From Cellulomonas fimi (GTDB lineage Bacteria; Actinomycetota; Actinomycetes; Actinomycetales; Cellulomonadaceae), in assembly GCF_028583725.1 (NCBI RefSeq), contig NZ_CP110680.1, positions 4,340,001 to 4,404,000 on the forward strand: a DNA stretch of 64,000 nt. Direction: 5' to 3'. How positions within the stretch are numbered: position 1 is the first letter of the stretch; every line of letters starts with the position of its first letter. Under the pieces are notes generated by a model. It had not been told where the DNA came from and ran no database searches. It saw only the letters and a program-made list of their open reading frames with translations. Positions 51,079 to 61,650 of this stretch are shown in pieces. Made by a program: the position numbers and the translations under genes.

Positions 51079-52752
51079 ATGAGCACCGTCGTCGAGCCGT
51101 CGCCGGACCCGGCGCCGAGCCCGCGCGCGGACGGGCCGGCCCCGTCCGCGTCGTCCGCCGACCGCACGCGTGACGACCGCGCGTCTCACCCCCACGGCGC
51201 CGCACGGCGCACGGTCGTCGTCGGTGTCGGCCCCGTGCCCGCCCGCGACGTCGTCGCAGTGGCGCGGGACGGCGCGGGCGTCGCGCTGGCGCCCGAGGCC
51301 CTCGCCGCGATCACCGCCGGGCGTGCGGTCGTCGACGCGCTCGCCGACGACGACGAGCCCCACTACGGCGTCTCGACCGGGTTCGGCGCGCTCGCGACCC
51401 GGTGGATCCCGGCCGACCGCCGCGCGGACCTCCAGCGCAGCCTGATCCGGTCGCACGCGGCCGGGACGGGCGCGGAGGTCGAGCGCGAGGTCGTGCGCGC
51501 GCTCATGCTGCTGCGCCTGTCGACGCTCGCGACGGGCCGCACCGGCGTCCGGCCGTCCACCGCGCAGGCGTACGCCGCGATGCTCGACGCGGGGATCACG
51601 CCCGTCGTCCGCGAGTTCGGGTCGCTCGGCTGCTCGGGCGACCTGGCGCCGCTCGCGCACGTCGCGCTGGCCCTCATGGGCGAGGGCGAGGTCCGCGACC
51701 CGTCGGGCGCGCTGGTCCCCGCGGCCGACGCGCTCGCGCGCACCGGTCTCGCACCCGTCGTGCTCGCCGAGAAGGAGGGGCTCGCGCTCGTCAACGGCAC
51801 CGACGGGATGCTCGGCCAGCTCGTGCTCGCGCTGCACGACCTCGACCGGCTGCTCGCGACCGCCGACGTCGCCGCCGCGCTGAGCGTCGAGAGCCTGCTG
51901 GGGACCGACGCCGTGCTCGCCGACGACCTGCACACGCTGCGCCCGCACCCGGGTCAGGCCGCGTCGGCGCGGCACGTGCGCGCGCTGCTGCGGGGCTCCG
52001 GGATCATGGCGAGCCACCGCGGCCCGGGGTGCACGCGCGTGCAGGACGCGTACTCGCTGCGGTGCGCGCCGCAGGTGCACGGCGCCGCGCGCGACACCGT
52101 CGAGCACGCGCGGGCCGTCGCGGAGCGCGAGCTCGCCGCCGCGATCGACAACCCCGTCGTCACCGTCGACGGTCGCGTCGAGTCCAACGGCAACTTCCAC
52201 GGCGCGCCCGTCGGGTACGTGCTCGACTTCCTCGCGATCGCGGTCGCGGACGTCGCGAGCATGTCCGAGCGGCGCACCGACCGGTTCCTCGACGTCGCCC
52301 GCAACAACGGGCTGCCCGCGTTCCTCGCGCACGACCCCGGCGTCGACTCCGGCCTGATGATCGCGCAGTACACCGCGGCCGGGCTGGTCAGCGAGCTGAA
52401 GCGGCTCGCGGTGCCGGCGAGCGTGGACTCGATCCCGTCGTCGGCGATGCAGGAGGACCACGTGTCGATGGGCTGGCACGCGGCACGCAAGCTGCGCCGG
52501 GCCGTCGACGCGCTCGGACGCGTGCTGGCGATCGAGGTGCTGACCGCGACGCGTGCCCTGGACCTGCGCGCACCGCTCGCCCCCGCGCCCGCGACCGGTG
52601 CCGTCCGCGACCTGCTGCGCACCCGCGGCGTCGCGGGCCCCGGACCCGACGCCCACCTCTCCCCCGACCTGGAGACGGTCGCCGCTCTCGTCGCCTCCGG
52701 CGAGGTCCTGGCCGCCGCCGACGCCGTCACGTCCCCCGAGGAGACCCGATGA
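51079..52752 (+). CDS. hutH: Histidine ammonia-lyase
   Basis: 557 residues. It deaminates L-histidine to urocanate. The MIO cofactor forms from Cys185-Ser186-Gly187 in [16 protein letters not shown] (CSG in place of the usual ASG, a variant common in actinobacterial enzymes). The catalytic Tyr is near 96 in YGVSTGFG. The [20 protein letters not shown] segment is intact. The first 43 residues are a low-complexity extension; the family usually starts near residue 44 (RTVVVGVG). Its stop overlaps the hutU start (ATGA). The promoter holds the operator at 51008-51023. Confidence 0.96.
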   Translation: MSTVVEPSPDPAPSPRADGPAPSASSADRTRDDRASHPHGAARRTVVVGVGPVPARDVVAVARDGAGVALAPEALAAITAGRAVVDALADDDEPHYGVSTGFGALATRWIPADRRADLQRSLIRSHAAGTGAEVEREVVRALMLLRLSTLATGRTGVRPSTAQAYAAMLDAGITPVVREFGSLGCSGDLAPLAHVALALMGEGEVRDPSGALVPAADALARTGLAPVVLAEKEGLALVNGTDGMLGQLVLALHDLDRLLATADVAAALSVESLLGTDAVLADDLHTLRPHPGQAASARHVRALLRGSGIMASHRGPGCTRVQDAYSLRCAPQVHGAARDTVEHARAVAERELAAAIDNPVVTVDGRVESNGNFHGAPVGYVLDFLAIAVADVASMSERRTDRFLDVARNNGLPAFLAHDPGVDSGLMIAQYTAAGLVSELKRLAVPASVDSIPSSAMQEDHVSMGWHAARKLRRAVDALGRVLAIEVLTATRALDLRAPLAPAPATGAVRDLLRTRGVAGPGPDAHLSPDLETVAALVASGEVLAAADAVTSPEETR

Positions 52753-54413
52753 CCGCCGGTCCCCGTCCCGTCCGCGCGCCGCGCGGCACGGCGCTCACGG
52801 CCCGCTCGTGGCAGACCGAGGCGCCGCTGCGGATGCTCATGAACAACCTCGACCCCGAGGTCGCCGAGCGGCCTGACGACCTGGTCGTCTACGGCGGCAC
52901 GGGGCGGGCCGCACGGTCGTGGGACGCGTACGACGCGATCGTCCGCACGCTCACGACGCTCGGCGACGACGAGAGTCTGCTCGTGCAGTCCGGCAAGCCC
53001 GTCGGCGTGCTCACGACGCACGAGTGGGCGCCGCGGGTCCTCATCGCGAACTCGAACCTCGTCGGCGACTGGGCGACGTGGCCCGAGTTCCGCCGGCTCG
53101 AGCACCTCGGCCTCACGATGTACGGGCAGATGACCGCCGGGTCGTGGATCTACATCGGCACGCAGGGGATCCTCCAGGGCACGTACGAGACGCTCGCCGC
53201 GGTGGCGGCGCAGCGGTTCGGCGGGACGCTCGCCGGGACGCTCACGGTGACCGGCGGGTGCGGCGGCATGGGCGGCGCGCAGCCGCTCGCGGTCACCCTC
53301 AACGGGGGCGCGTGCCTGATCGTCGACGTCGACGGCGACCGGCTGCGGCGACGCGTGCACGACCGCTACCTCGACCGCGTCGCAGGCTCGCTCGACGAGG
53401 CGCTGTCGCTGGTCACCGCCGCGAAGCGCGACCGGGCGGCGCTCTCGGTCGGCGTCGTGGGCAACTGCGCCGAGGTCCTGCCCGAGCTGCTGCGGCGCGG
53501 GGTCGAGGTCGACGTCGTGACCGACCAGACGTCCGCGCACGACCCCCTGGCGTACCTGCCCGTCGGCGTCGCCGTGGAGGACTGGGCCGACTACGCCGCC
53601 GCGAAGCCCGACGAGTTCACGGACCGCGCGCGCGAGTCGATGGCCCGGCACGTCGAGGCGATGGTCGGTTTCCTCGACGCGGGCGCCGAGGTCTTCGACT
53701 ACGGCAACTCGATCCGCGACGAGGCCCGGCGCGGCGGCTACGAGCGCGCGTTCGCCTTCCCGGGGTTCGTGCCCGCGTACATCCGGCCGCTGTTCGCCGA
53801 GGGCAAGGGGCCGTTCCGCTGGGCCGCGCTGTCGGGCGACCCGCGCGACATCGCGACGACCGACGAGGCCGTCCTCGACCTGTTCCCCGACGACGACCAC
53901 CTGCACCGGTGGATCCGGGCCGCGCAGGAGCGCGTCGCGTTCCAGGGCCTGCCCGCACGCATCTGCTGGCTCGGCCACGGCGAGCGCGACCGGGCGGGGC
54001 TGCGCTTCAACGAGCTCGTCGCGTCGGGGGCGCTGGCCGCGCCCGTCGTCATCGGCCGCGACCACCTCGACGCCGGGTCCGTCGCGTCGCCCTACCGGGA
54101 GACCGAGGCGATGGCCGACGGGTCCGACGCGATCGCCGACTGGCCGCTGCTCAACGCGCTCGTCGCCGCGTCCTCCGGGGCCACGTGGGTGTCGCTGCAC
54201 CACGGCGGCGGCGTCGGGATGGGCCGGTCGATCCACGCCGGGCAGGTGTCCGTCGCCGACGGCACCGACCTCGCGGCCCGCAAGCTCGCGCGCGTGCTGT
54301 CGAACGACCCCGCGACAGGCGTGATCCGGCACGTCGACGCCGGGTACGCGCGCGCCGAGCAGGTCGCGGACGCGCACGGCCTGCGCGTCCCGATGCGGGA
54401 GGGAGGGGCATGA
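52749..54413 (+). CDS. hutU: Urocanate hydratase
   Basis: 554 residues. It converts urocanate to 4-imidazolone-5-propionate using tightly bound NAD. Family motifs are [75 protein letters not shown], and the essential Cys block [18 protein letters not shown] overlap with hutH and with the next gene gives tight coupling. Confidence 0.97.
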   Translation: MTAGPRPVRAPRGTALTARSWQTEAPLRMLMNNLDPEVAERPDDLVVYGGTGRAARSWDAYDAIVRTLTTLGDDESLLVQSGKPVGVLTTHEWAPRVLIANSNLVGDWATWPEFRRLEHLGLTMYGQMTAGSWIYIGTQGILQGTYETLAAVAAQRFGGTLAGTLTVTGGCGGMGGAQPLAVTLNGGACLIVDVDGDRLRRRVHDRYLDRVAGSLDEALSLVTAAKRDRAALSVGVVGNCAEVLPELLRRGVEVDVVTDQTSAHDPLAYLPVGVAVEDWADYAAAKPDEFTDRARESMARHVEAMVGFLDAGAEVFDYGNSIRDEARRGGYERAFAFPGFVPAYIRPLFAEGKGPFRWAALSGDPRDIATTDEAVLDLFPDDDHLHRWIRAAQERVAFQGLPARICWLGHGERDRAGLRFNELVASGALAAPVVIGRDHLDAGSVASPYRETEAMADGSDAIADWPLLNALVAASSGATWVSLHHGGGVGMGRSIHAGQVSVADGTDLAARKLARVLSNDPATGVIRHVDAGYARAEQVADAHGLRVPMREGGA

Positions 54414-55696
54414 CGACAGCCCCCGACCGCGGCGGTGCCGTGCCGGCCGAGTCGTCCGGCGGCGTCGCGTCGGACCCGGCGACCCGCGGCGACGTCGGGG
54501 TCGCGACGTTCCGGCGCGCGTGGTCGGACCTCGCCCCGGTCGGGCGCGCCCCCGGCGGCGCCGGGTACCACCGGTTCGCGTGGACGCGCGACGACCACAC
54601 CCTGCGCGAGTGGTTCGCCGGGGAGGCGGCCGCGCGCGGCCTCGACGTCGTCGTCGACCGCGCCGGGAACCAGTGGGCGTGGTGGGGCGACCCGGACGCG
54701 CAGCCGGGCGTCGTCACGGGCAGCCACCTCGACTCCGTCCCCGGCGGCGGCGCGTTCGACGGGCCGCTCGGCGTCGTCAGCGCGTTCGCGGCGCTCGACG
54801 TCCTGCGGTCGCGCGGCGTCCGGCCGGCGCGCCCGCTGGGGATCGCGTGCTTCGTCGACGAGGAGGGCGCGCGGTTCGGGGTCGCGTGCGCCGGGTCGCG
54901 GCTCGTCACCGGCGTGCTCGACGCGGACCGCGCGCGCGGCCTGCGCGACGCCGACGGCACGACGATGGCCGACGCCCTGCGCACCGCCGGACGCGACCCG
55001 TCCGCGCTCGGGCCGGACACCGAGACGCTCGCGCGCGTCGGCGCGTTCGTCGAGCTGCACGTCGAGCAGGGCCGGGGCCTCGTGCACGCGGGTGCGCCCG
55101 TCGGCGTCGGTCGCATGATCTGGCCGCACGGCCGGTGGCGCGTCGAGCTGCGGGGCGAGGCGAACCACGCCGGGACCACGCCGCTCGCCGACCGACGGGA
55201 CCCGATGCTCGACCTCGCGGCCTTCGTGCAGCACGTCCGGGCGGCCGCGGTCGACGCGGACGCGCTCGCGACCGTCGGGAAGGTGCGCGTCGAGCCGAAC
55301 GGCGTCAACGCGATCCCGTCGCAGGTCACCGCGTGGCTGGACGTCCGCGCGGAGGACGAGGCGCGCGTCCGCGCGGTCCTGGCCGCGCTCGCGTCCTGGG
55401 CGCCGGCCGAGGAGTCGTGGACGCCTGTCACGTGGTTCGACGCCGACCTCGCGAACGACGTCGCGCGGGTGCTGGGTGGGTCCGCGGCCCCGGCGGCACC
55501 CCTGCTCGGGACCGGCGCGGGGCACGACGCGGGCATCCTCGCCGCGGCGGGCGTCCCGACGGCGATGCTCTTCGTCCGGAACCCGACGGGCGTCTCGCAC
55601 GCGCCCGCCGAGGACGCCGACGAGGCCGACTGCCTCGCGGGCGTCGACGCCCTCGCGACGACGCTCACGCACCTGCTGACCCGGGACCAGCCGTGA
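54410..55696 (+). CDS. M20-family Zn-dependent amidohydrolase (probable formylglutamate-step enzyme)
   Basis: 428 residues of the AllC/HyuC (allantoate amidohydrolase/N-carbamoylase) type. The two-zinc site is visible: [33 protein letters not shown], and the C-terminal [33 protein letters not shown]. The lid domain holds [17 protein letters not shown]. In a hut cluster with HutF but no HutG, it is well placed to deformylate N-formylglutamate to glutamate and formate. This is inference from position; the Streptomyces cluster has the same arrangement. ATGA overlap with hutU; 55 bases to hutF. Confidence 0.92.
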   Translation: MTTAPDRGGAVPAESSGGVASDPATRGDVGVATFRRAWSDLAPVGRAPGGAGYHRFAWTRDDHTLREWFAGEAAARGLDVVVDRAGNQWAWWGDPDAQPGVVTGSHLDSVPGGGAFDGPLGVVSAFAALDVLRSRGVRPARPLGIACFVDEEGARFGVACAGSRLVTGVLDADRARGLRDADGTTMADALRTAGRDPSALGPDTETLARVGAFVELHVEQGRGLVHAGAPVGVGRMIWPHGRWRVELRGEANHAGTTPLADRRDPMLDLAAFVQHVRAAAVDADALATVGKVRVEPNGVNAIPSQVTAWLDVRAEDEARVRAVLAALASWAPAEESWTPVTWFDADLANDVARVLGGSAAPAAPLLGTGAGHDAGILAAAGVPTAMLFVRNPTGVSHAPAEDADEADCLAGVDALATTLTHLLTRDQP

Positions 55697-55751
55697 CGAC
55701 GCGCGCGCTCCCCCCGGCGGCCCCGCCGCACGGGGCGGGCACGGGGTCGCG

Positions 55752-57092
55752 ATGACGGCGGCGCGCGCGTTCTGGGCCGCGCAGGCCTGGCTCCCCGACG
55801 GGCTCGCGCGCGACGTGCGCGTCATGACCGACGCCGGCCGGATCACGGGCGTCGTCGCGGGCGTCCCGGCGCGGCCCGACGACCACCGCCTCCCCGGCGT
55901 CGCGCTGCCCGGGTTCGCGAACGCGCACTCGCACGCGTTCCACCGCGCGCTGCGCGGCCGCACGCACGCCGACGGCGGCACGTTCTGGACGTGGCGCGAG
56001 CGCATGTACGCGCTGGCCGCGACCCTCACGCCCGAGACCTACCTCGACCTCGCGCGCGCGACGTTCGCGGAGATGGTGCTCGCGGGCGTCACGGCCGTCG
56101 GCGAGTTCCACTACCTGCACCACGCACCCGGCGGGGTCCCGTACGACGAGCCGAACGTCATGGCCGAGGCGCTCCGCACCGCCGCCCACGACGCGGGCCT
56201 GCGGGTCACGCTGCTCGACACCGCGTACCTCGCGGGCGGCATCGGCCGGCCGCTCGACGGCCCGCAGCTCCGGTTCGGCGACGCCGACGCCGACGCGTGG
56301 GCGGCGCGCGTCGACGCCCTGCGCCCCGACGGCACGCTCACCGTCGGCACGGCCGTCCACTCGGTCCGCGCGGTCCCCCGGGACGCGATCGCCCAGGTCG
56401 CGGCGTACGCGCGCCGCGACGACCGCCCCCTGCACGTCCACCTGTCCGAGCAGCGCGCGGAGGACGACGACTGCCGCACGGCCTACGGCACCACGCCGAC
56501 CCGCACGCTCGCCGACGCGGGCGCGCTCGGCCCCTCGACGACCGTCGTCCACGCGGTCCACGTCACCCCGCCCGACGTCGCACTCCTCGGCGCGGCTGCC
56601 GTCGGCGCGTGCCTGTGCCCGTCGACCGAGCGGGACCTCGGCGACGGCCTCGCGCCCGGCGCGGCGCTGCGCGCGGCGGGCTGCCGCCTGTCCGTCGGCT
56701 CAGACCAGCACGTCCGCACCGACCTGCTCGCGGAGGCCCGGGACGTCGAGCTGCACGAGCGCGTCGCGCGCGAGTCCCGCGGCGTCCTCGACCCGGCGGC
56801 GCTCGTCGCCCTGCTGACGTCGGGCGGCCACGCCGCGCTCGGCGACCCGACAGGCGGGCGGCTCGCCGTCGGCGCCCCCGCCGACCTCGTCGCGGTCCGC
56901 ACCGACACCCCGCGCACGGCCGGCGCCGAACCCGCGCAGCTCGTGCTCGTCGCCGGCAGCGGTGACGTCGACACGGTGGTCGTCGGCGGCACGGTCCGCG
57001 TCGACGGCGGGCGGCACGTCCTCGGCGACGTCGGTGCGCTGCTCACCCGGGCGGTGGCCGCCGCCTGGCGCGACGCGGAGGAGGTCCGGTGA
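55752..57092 (+). CDS. hutF: Formimidoylglutamate deiminase
   Basis: A 446-residue amidohydrolase-superfamily enzyme. It converts N-formimidoyl-L-glutamate to N-formyl-glutamate plus ammonia. Metal ligands are the HxH in [42 protein letters not shown] and [11 protein letters not shown], as expected for HutF. ATG at 55752 follows GGGCACGGGGTCGCG. GTGA overlap with hutI. Confidence 0.95.
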   Translation: MTAARAFWAAQAWLPDGLARDVRVMTDAGRITGVVAGVPARPDDHRLPGVALPGFANAHSHAFHRALRGRTHADGGTFWTWRERMYALAATLTPETYLDLARATFAEMVLAGVTAVGEFHYLHHAPGGVPYDEPNVMAEALRTAAHDAGLRVTLLDTAYLAGGIGRPLDGPQLRFGDADADAWAARVDALRPDGTLTVGTAVHSVRAVPRDAIAQVAAYARRDDRPLHVHLSEQRAEDDDCRTAYGTTPTRTLADAGALGPSTTVVHAVHVTPPDVALLGAAAVGACLCPSTERDLGDGLAPGAALRAAGCRLSVGSDQHVRTDLLAEARDVELHERVARESRGVLDPAALVALLTSGGHAALGDPTGGRLAVGAPADLVAVRTDTPRTAGAEPAQLVLVAGSGDVDTVVVGGTVRVDGGRHVLGDVGALLTRAVAAAWRDAEEVR

Positions 57093-58255
57093 CGTCGCAC
57101 CTGGTCACGGGCATCGCGCAGCTCGTCACGCACGACGAGAGGTTCGGCGGGCCGCTCGGCGCGCTCGGCGAGGCGGCGCTCGTCGTCGACGACGGCCGCG
57201 TGGCCTGGGTCGGTCCCGCCGCGTCCGCGCCCGACGCCGACCGGCGCACGGACGTCGAGGGCCGCGCCGTGCTGCCCGGCTTCGTCGACTCGCACACGCA
57301 CCTCGTCTTCGCCGGCGACCGCGCGGACGAGTTCACGCACCGCATGGCCGGCGCGGGCTACACCGGGGGCGGCATCGCACGGACCGTCGCCGCGACCCGC
57401 GCCGCGACCGACGACGCCCTCCGCGCGCGCCTGTCCGCGCTCGTCGCCGAGGCGCGCGCGCAGGGCACGACGACCCTGGAGATCAAGAGCGGGTACGGCC
57501 TCGACGTCGAGCACGAGGAGCGTCTGCTGCGGCTGGCCCGCGAGGTCACCGACGAGACGACGTTCCTCGGTGCGCACGTCGTGCCGCCCAGCGTCGACCG
57601 GGCCGACTACCTCGCGCTCGTGACGGGCCCCATGCTCACGGCCTGCGTACCGCACGCGCGGTGGGCGGACGTGTTCTGCGAGCCCGGCGCGCCGCTCGCG
57701 TTCGACCGCGACGAGGCGCACGCCGTCCTCACGGCGGCCGCGCGCGCGGGGCTCGGGCTGCGGGTGCACGGCAACCAGCTCCGGCCCGGGCCCGGCGCCC
57801 GGTTGGCCGTCGAGGTCGGTGCCGCGAGCCTCGACCACGCGACGCACCTCGACGACGCCGACGTCGCGGCCCTCGCCGACGCCGCGCGCCACGGTGGCCC
57901 GGTGGTCACGCTGCTGCCGGGCGTCGAGCTGTCGACCCGCTCGCCGTACCCCGACGCACGCCGTCTGCTCGACGCGGGCGTCGAGGTCGCGCTCGCCACC
58001 GACTGCAACCCGGGCACGTGCTTCTCGACGTCGATGCCGCTCATGGTCGCGCTCGGCGTCGCGCACCTGCGGATGACCGTCGAGCAGGCGGTGCGTGCGG
58101 CGACCCTCGCCGGTGCGCTGGCCCTGCGGCGCGACGACGTCGGCCACCTGCGCCTCGGTGCCCGCGCGGACCTGTGCGTGCTCGACGCGCCGTCGGTCGC
58201 GCACCTCGCCTACCGCCCGGGCGTGCCCCTCGCCCGCACGCTCACGCTCGGCTGA
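57089..58255 (+). CDS. hutI: Imidazolonepropionase
   Basis: 388 residues. It hydrolyses 4-imidazolone-5-propionate to N-formimidoyl-glutamate. Amidohydrolase motifs are [73 protein letters not shown] and [19 protein letters not shown], the signature of HutI. GTG start overlaps hutF. It is the last gene of the operon; convergent with a transglycosylase-like gene 21 bases away. Confidence 0.96.
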   Translation: MTSHLVTGIAQLVTHDERFGGPLGALGEAALVVDDGRVAWVGPAASAPDADRRTDVEGRAVLPGFVDSHTHLVFAGDRADEFTHRMAGAGYTGGGIARTVAATRAATDDALRARLSALVAEARAQGTTTLEIKSGYGLDVEHEERLLRLAREVTDETTFLGAHVVPPSVDRADYLALVTGPMLTACVPHARWADVFCEPGAPLAFDRDEAHAVLTAAARAGLGLRVHGNQLRPGPGARLAVEVGAASLDHATHLDDADVAALADAARHGGPVVTLLPGVELSTRSPYPDARRLLDAGVEVALATDCNPGTCFSTSMPLMVALGVAHLRMTVEQAVRAATLAGALALRRDDVGHLRLGARADLCVLDAPSVAHLAYRPGVPLARTLTLG

Positions 58256-58276
58256 CCCGCGAGCGCTGCGGCCCAA

Positions 58277-59029
58277 TCAGTACCAGCCGTGCGACTCCGA
58301 GTGCGCCCACGCCCCGCACGGCGAGCCGTAACGCCCGTGGATGTAGGACACGCCCCAGCGCACCTGCGTCATCGGGTTGGTCTGCCAGTCGGCCCCCGCG
58401 GACGCCATCTTGGCGGCCGGCAGCGCCTGCGGGATGCCGAACGCGCCCGACGACCGGTTCTTCGCGGCGGGGTTCCAGCCGGACTCGCGCTGCCAGAGCG
58501 CCTCGAGGCAGCCGAACTGGTCCGCGGCCACGAGCGACGCCGCGTACTGCTTGACCTCGCCGACGGGCGTGCGTGACGGCAGCGTCGGTGCGGCACCCCG
58601 GCTGCGCGCCGTGTCCCGCGCCGCCTTCGCGGTCGCGGCCTCGTGCGCCGCCTGCGCGGCGGCCGCGGCGGCCGCCGCCTCCGCCGCCAGCCGCTCGGCC
58701 TCGGCCTTCTCGGCGGCGATCCGGTCGGCCTCCGCCTTGATCGCCGGGGCCAGCCACGCGGCCTCGGCGTCGGGGGCGGTCCACGACGCGTCCGTGGGGA
58801 CGGTCACGGGGGTCGCGACGGGTGCCAGGAGCGCGGCGGACAGCACCTCGCGCGACGGCTCGGCGACGGTCGACGGCATCCGCGAGCTCGCGCTCGCGCT
58901 CGTCAGCACCGCGGCGGCCACGACGCCGACGGCCACGGCCGGGGCGACCGCGCGCGACCGGCACCACGCGGGCAGGCGGCGCGGCGCGGGCTCGGCGCGG
59001 TGCCGGTGCCGCTTCGGTGACGCTGTCAT
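58277..59029 (-). CDS. Exported lytic transglycosylase-like protein (aggregation-promoting-factor type)
   Basis: 250 residues. An Arg/His-rich cytoplasmic start and one N-terminal hydrophobic segment (about 30-48, a signal anchor) are followed by an Ala/Glu-rich coiled-coil (about 105-145). The C-terminal 75-residue lysozyme-like domain reads FGCLEALWQRESGWNPAAKNRSSGAFGIPQALPAAKMASAGADW and SHGWY. The Glu in WQRESGWN is the expected catalytic acid of transglycosylases. It probably cuts peptidoglycan at septa or in resuscitation. The ATG at 59029 is tentative. Confidence 0.88.
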   Translation of the reverse strand: MTASPKRHRHRAEPAPRRLPAWCRSRAVAPAVAVGVVAAAVLTSASASSRMPSTVAEPSREVLSAALLAPVATPVTVPTDASWTAPDAEAAWLAPAIKAEADRIAAEKAEAERLAAEAAAAAAAAQAAHEAATAKAARDTARSRGAAPTLPSRTPVGEVKQYAASLVAADQFGCLEALWQRESGWNPAAKNRSSGAFGIPQALPAAKMASAGADWQTNPMTQVRWGVSYIHGRYGSPCGAWAHSESHGWY

Positions 59030-59222
59030 GGCTGGCGGGCTCCTCACGTCGGGCACCGGGTGCCCGGTCCGTGGTCGTCGGACGCAACCACCAGATCGGC
59101 ACGGCGCCCGCCGCACATGAGCCCTGGGCGGCGAGGTTCGCGCGGTCGGCCCCGCCGGACGGTGCTCCCGGAGCAGCCGCGCCGTCGGTGCGGGACCGTC
59201 GGACCGCCCGCGTCACGACCTC

Positions 59223-60119
59223 TCAGGGCACGTTCGCCCCGCCGTTGACGTTGATGACCTCGCCCACGACGAAGCTCGACTCCGGCGACGCGAGGAACAC
59301 GTACGCGGGCGCCTGCTCGACCGGCTGGCTCGTCCGACCGAGCCACGACGACTCGCCGAACCCGTCGAGCTTCTCGGCCGGCTGCCCGTCGCTGACCTGC
59401 AGGGGCGTCCACACCGGCCCGGGCGCGACCGCGTTCACGCGGATGCCGCGCGGGGCGAGGTCGGCCGCGAGCGCCTTGGTGAACCCGATGATCGCGAACT
59501 TCGTCGACGCGTAGTTGATGATCATCGGCGACGGGTTGTAGCCCTGGACGGACGTGCTGTTGATGATCGTCGCGCCGGGCGGCAGGTGCGGCAGCGCGTC
59601 GCGCGTGATCCAGAACATCGCGTAGAGGTTGGTCTGGATGGTGCGGTCGAGGTCGGCCTCGTCGAGCTCGTCGAACGACGGGTGGTACACCTGGTGGGCC
59701 GCGTTGTTGACGAGGACGTCGAGCCCGCCGAGCCCCGCCACGGCGTCGGCGACCATCGTGCGGCAGAACTCGCGGTCCCGGATGTCGCCGGGCAGCAGGA
59801 CGCACGTGCGGCCCTCGGCCCGGACGTGCTGTGCGATCGCCTCGGCGTCGACCTGCTCCTCCGGCAGGTAGCTCAGCGCGACGTCCGCGCCCTCGCGCGC
59901 GAACGCGATCGCGACCGCGGCGCCGATTCCCGAGTCGCCGCCCGTGATCAGCGCCTTGCGGCCCGGCAGGCGGCCCGTTCCGCGGTACGTCGTCTCGCCG
60001 TGGTCGGCCTTCGGGTCGAGCTCCGCGTCGAGACCCGGCAGCGGCTGCCAGGAGGCGTGCGGCTTGATGTGCGCGTGGCGCTCGACGGGGTTGTCGAACG
60101 TGAGCTGGTCGGACGGCAT
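59223..60119 (-). CDS. SDR family oxidoreductase (general stress protein 39-like)
   Basis: A 298-residue short-chain dehydrogenase. The N-terminal extension (MPSDQLTFDNPVERHAHIKPHASWQ) matches the Gsp39/YghA group. The nucleotide site is TGGDSGIG (59-66). The catalytic residues are Ser near 188, Tyr203 and Lys207 (YASTK). NNAAHQ is the usual NNAG-type motif. It is an NAD(P)-dependent oxidoreductase on a small alcohol or aldehyde, in stress response by family. GGAG lies before the ATG. It is separated from the next gene by 194 bases of mostly GC-rich spacer. Confidence 0.93.
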   Translation of the reverse strand: MPSDQLTFDNPVERHAHIKPHASWQPLPGLDAELDPKADHGETTYRGTGRLPGRKALITGGDSGIGAAVAIAFAREGADVALSYLPEEQVDAEAIAQHVRAEGRTCVLLPGDIRDREFCRTMVADAVAGLGGLDVLVNNAAHQVYHPSFDELDEADLDRTIQTNLYAMFWITRDALPHLPPGATIINSTSVQGYNPSPMIINYASTKFAIIGFTKALAADLAPRGIRVNAVAPGPVWTPLQVSDGQPAEKLDGFGESSWLGRTSQPVEQAPAYVFLASPESSFVVGEVINVNGGANVP

Positions 60120-60338
60120 CGTCTTCTCCTTCACGGGTGGCGGGACCACGGGGGCGAGGCGCGGCGGCGGTCCTGCCGCCCGACCCTAACCGCGCGGACG
60201 GCCCTTCGACATCGTTATCGAACCCGCGGGTCCGGTGCCGGCGCGTGGCGACCTCCCCGCCGCGCGCCGGCCGCCGACCCGACCTACCGTGGCGGGACGC
60301 CGCACCCGCGGCGCACCCGGCGGCGGAGGAGCACCGGC

Positions 60339-60821
60339 ATGACGCACGACGACGAGATCGCCAAGGTCACGGAGCTCATCCGCGACGCGAAGGTCTCCAT
60401 GCTCACGACGGTCGCGGCCGACGGTCGTCTCGTCAGCCGACCCATGGGCATCCAGGAGGCCGAGTTCAGCGGCGACCTGTGGTTCTTCGCCGACGCGGAC
60501 AGCCACAAGGTCGACGAGATCGCGCACGGCAGCCCGGTGAACGCGGCGTTCGTCGGCAGCACGTCGTGGGTCTCGGTCTCCGGCACCGCCGAGGTCGTCC
60601 GCGACGTGGCGAAGGCCCGCGAGCTGTGGAACCCCGTCGCCGAGGCGTGGTTCCCCGACGGCCCCGAGACGCCCGGTCTCGTGCTCCTCGTCGTGCACGG
60701 CGAGACCGCCGAGTACTGGGACGCGCCCGGCAACCGGCTCACGACCGCGATCAGCCTCGTGAAGTCCAAGCTCACGGGCGAGCGCTACGACGGCGGGGAG
60801 AACGAGACCGTCCGGCTCTGA
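60339..60821 (+). CDS. Pyridoxamine 5'-phosphate oxidase family (general stress protein 26-like)
   Basis: A 160-residue split-barrel flavin-binding protein of the GSP26 type: KVTELIRDAKVSMLTTVAADGRLVSRPMGIQEAEFSGDLWFFADADSHKVDEI. It binds FMN or FAD, role in stress by family. The ATG at 60339 follows GGAGGAG with good spacing. Divergent from the SDR gene; 46 bases before the pentapeptide-DinB gene on the same strand. Confidence 0.9.
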   Translation: MTHDDEIAKVTELIRDAKVSMLTTVAADGRLVSRPMGIQEAEFSGDLWFFADADSHKVDEIAHGSPVNAAFVGSTSWVSVSGTAEVVRDVAKARELWNPVAEAWFPDGPETPGLVLLVVHGETAEYWDAPGNRLTTAISLVKSKLTGERYDGGENETVRL

Positions 60822-60867
60822 CGTCGGGCGGCGGGGCGATGTCGGACCCCCGCCGTACCGTCCGGAC

Positions 60868-61650
60868 ATGGTGGACATCGAGTTCGAGGACCGGCGGGGC
60901 AGCCGCATCCAGCACCAGGACCTGCGGGGCGCGCAGTTCGTGCGGGACCGCATGGGCGACGCCGTCTTCCGCGACGTCGGGCTGCAGCGCGTGCGCATGC
61001 GGGGCGTCGAGCTCACGGACGCCGACATCGACGGTGAGATCGACGGGCTGACCATCTGGGGCGTCGAGGTCGCGCCCCTCCTGATCGCCGAGCTCGACCG
61101 CCGTCATCCCGAGCGCTCCGCCCTGCGGGCCAGGACCCCCGACGAGGTGCGCGCCGGCTACGAGGCGCTCCAGCGCATGTGGGACGCGACGATCGGACGC
61201 GTGCGCGAGATGCCGCCGGGGACGGCGGACGTGTCGGTCGACGGCGAGTGGTCCTTCACCGAGACGATCCGGCACCTCGTGCTCGCGACCGACGCCTGGC
61301 TCAACCTCGCGATCCTGCGCCGCGAGCAGCCGTTCCACCCGCTCGGCCTGCTGTTCTGGGAGGCGCAGGGCCTCGAGGACAGGTACGGGCTCGTCCCGCT
61401 CGGCACCGCCGTGACGCTCGACGAGGCCCTCGCCGCGCGCGCCGACCGCGTCGCCCAGGTGCGCGCCCACCTCACCGGGCTCACGCAGGACGAGCTCGAC
61501 CGCGACGCCGGCACCAACCCGTGGGGCGACGGGGGTGCCGACGACTCGCGGGTCACCGTGCGCCAGTGCCTGCGCGTGATCTTCGACGAGGAGTGGCAGC
61601 ACCACCGCTACGCGACGCGCGACCTGGCGACGATCGCCACGCAGGGCTGA
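60868..61650 (+). CDS. Pentapeptide-like repeat plus DinB fusion protein
   Basis: 260 residues. The first 60 (IEFEDRRGSRIQHQDLRGAQFVRDRMGDAVFRDVGLQRVRMRGVELTDADIDG) show the every-fifth-residue pattern of a right-handed pentapeptide-type helix. The rest is a DinB four-helix domain: EWSFTETIRHLVLATDAWLNLAILRREQPFHPLGL and RVIFDEEWQHHRYATRDLATI with conserved His. This fusion is known in other actinobacteria, with unclear role, perhaps a thiol-dependent transferase with an adapter. A TACCGT box 6 bases before the ATG suggests leaderless mRNA. Its 3' end overlaps the acyltransferase on the other strand. Confidence 0.82.
   Translation: MVDIEFEDRRGSRIQHQDLRGAQFVRDRMGDAVFRDVGLQRVRMRGVELTDADIDGEIDGLTIWGVEVAPLLIAELDRRHPERSALRARTPDEVRAGYEALQRMWDATIGRVREMPPGTADVSVDGEWSFTETIRHLVLATDAWLNLAILRREQPFHPLGLLFWEAQGLEDRYGLVPLGTAVTLDEALAARADRVAQVRAHLTGLTQDELDRDAGTNPWGDGGADDSRVTVRQCLRVIFDEEWQHHRYATRDLATIATQG

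Noticed and set aside
52000..52800. Loss of the MIO motif in hutH because Ala is replaced by Cys
   Set aside because: CSG is a variant I know from other actinobacterial histidine ammonia-lyases, so activity is expected to be normal.
59030..59222. A c-di-AMP (ydaO) riboswitch upstream of the transglycosylase-like gene
   Set aside because: Such leaders precede similar cell-wall hydrolase genes, but I could not find the conserved core blocks of the motif in this stretch.
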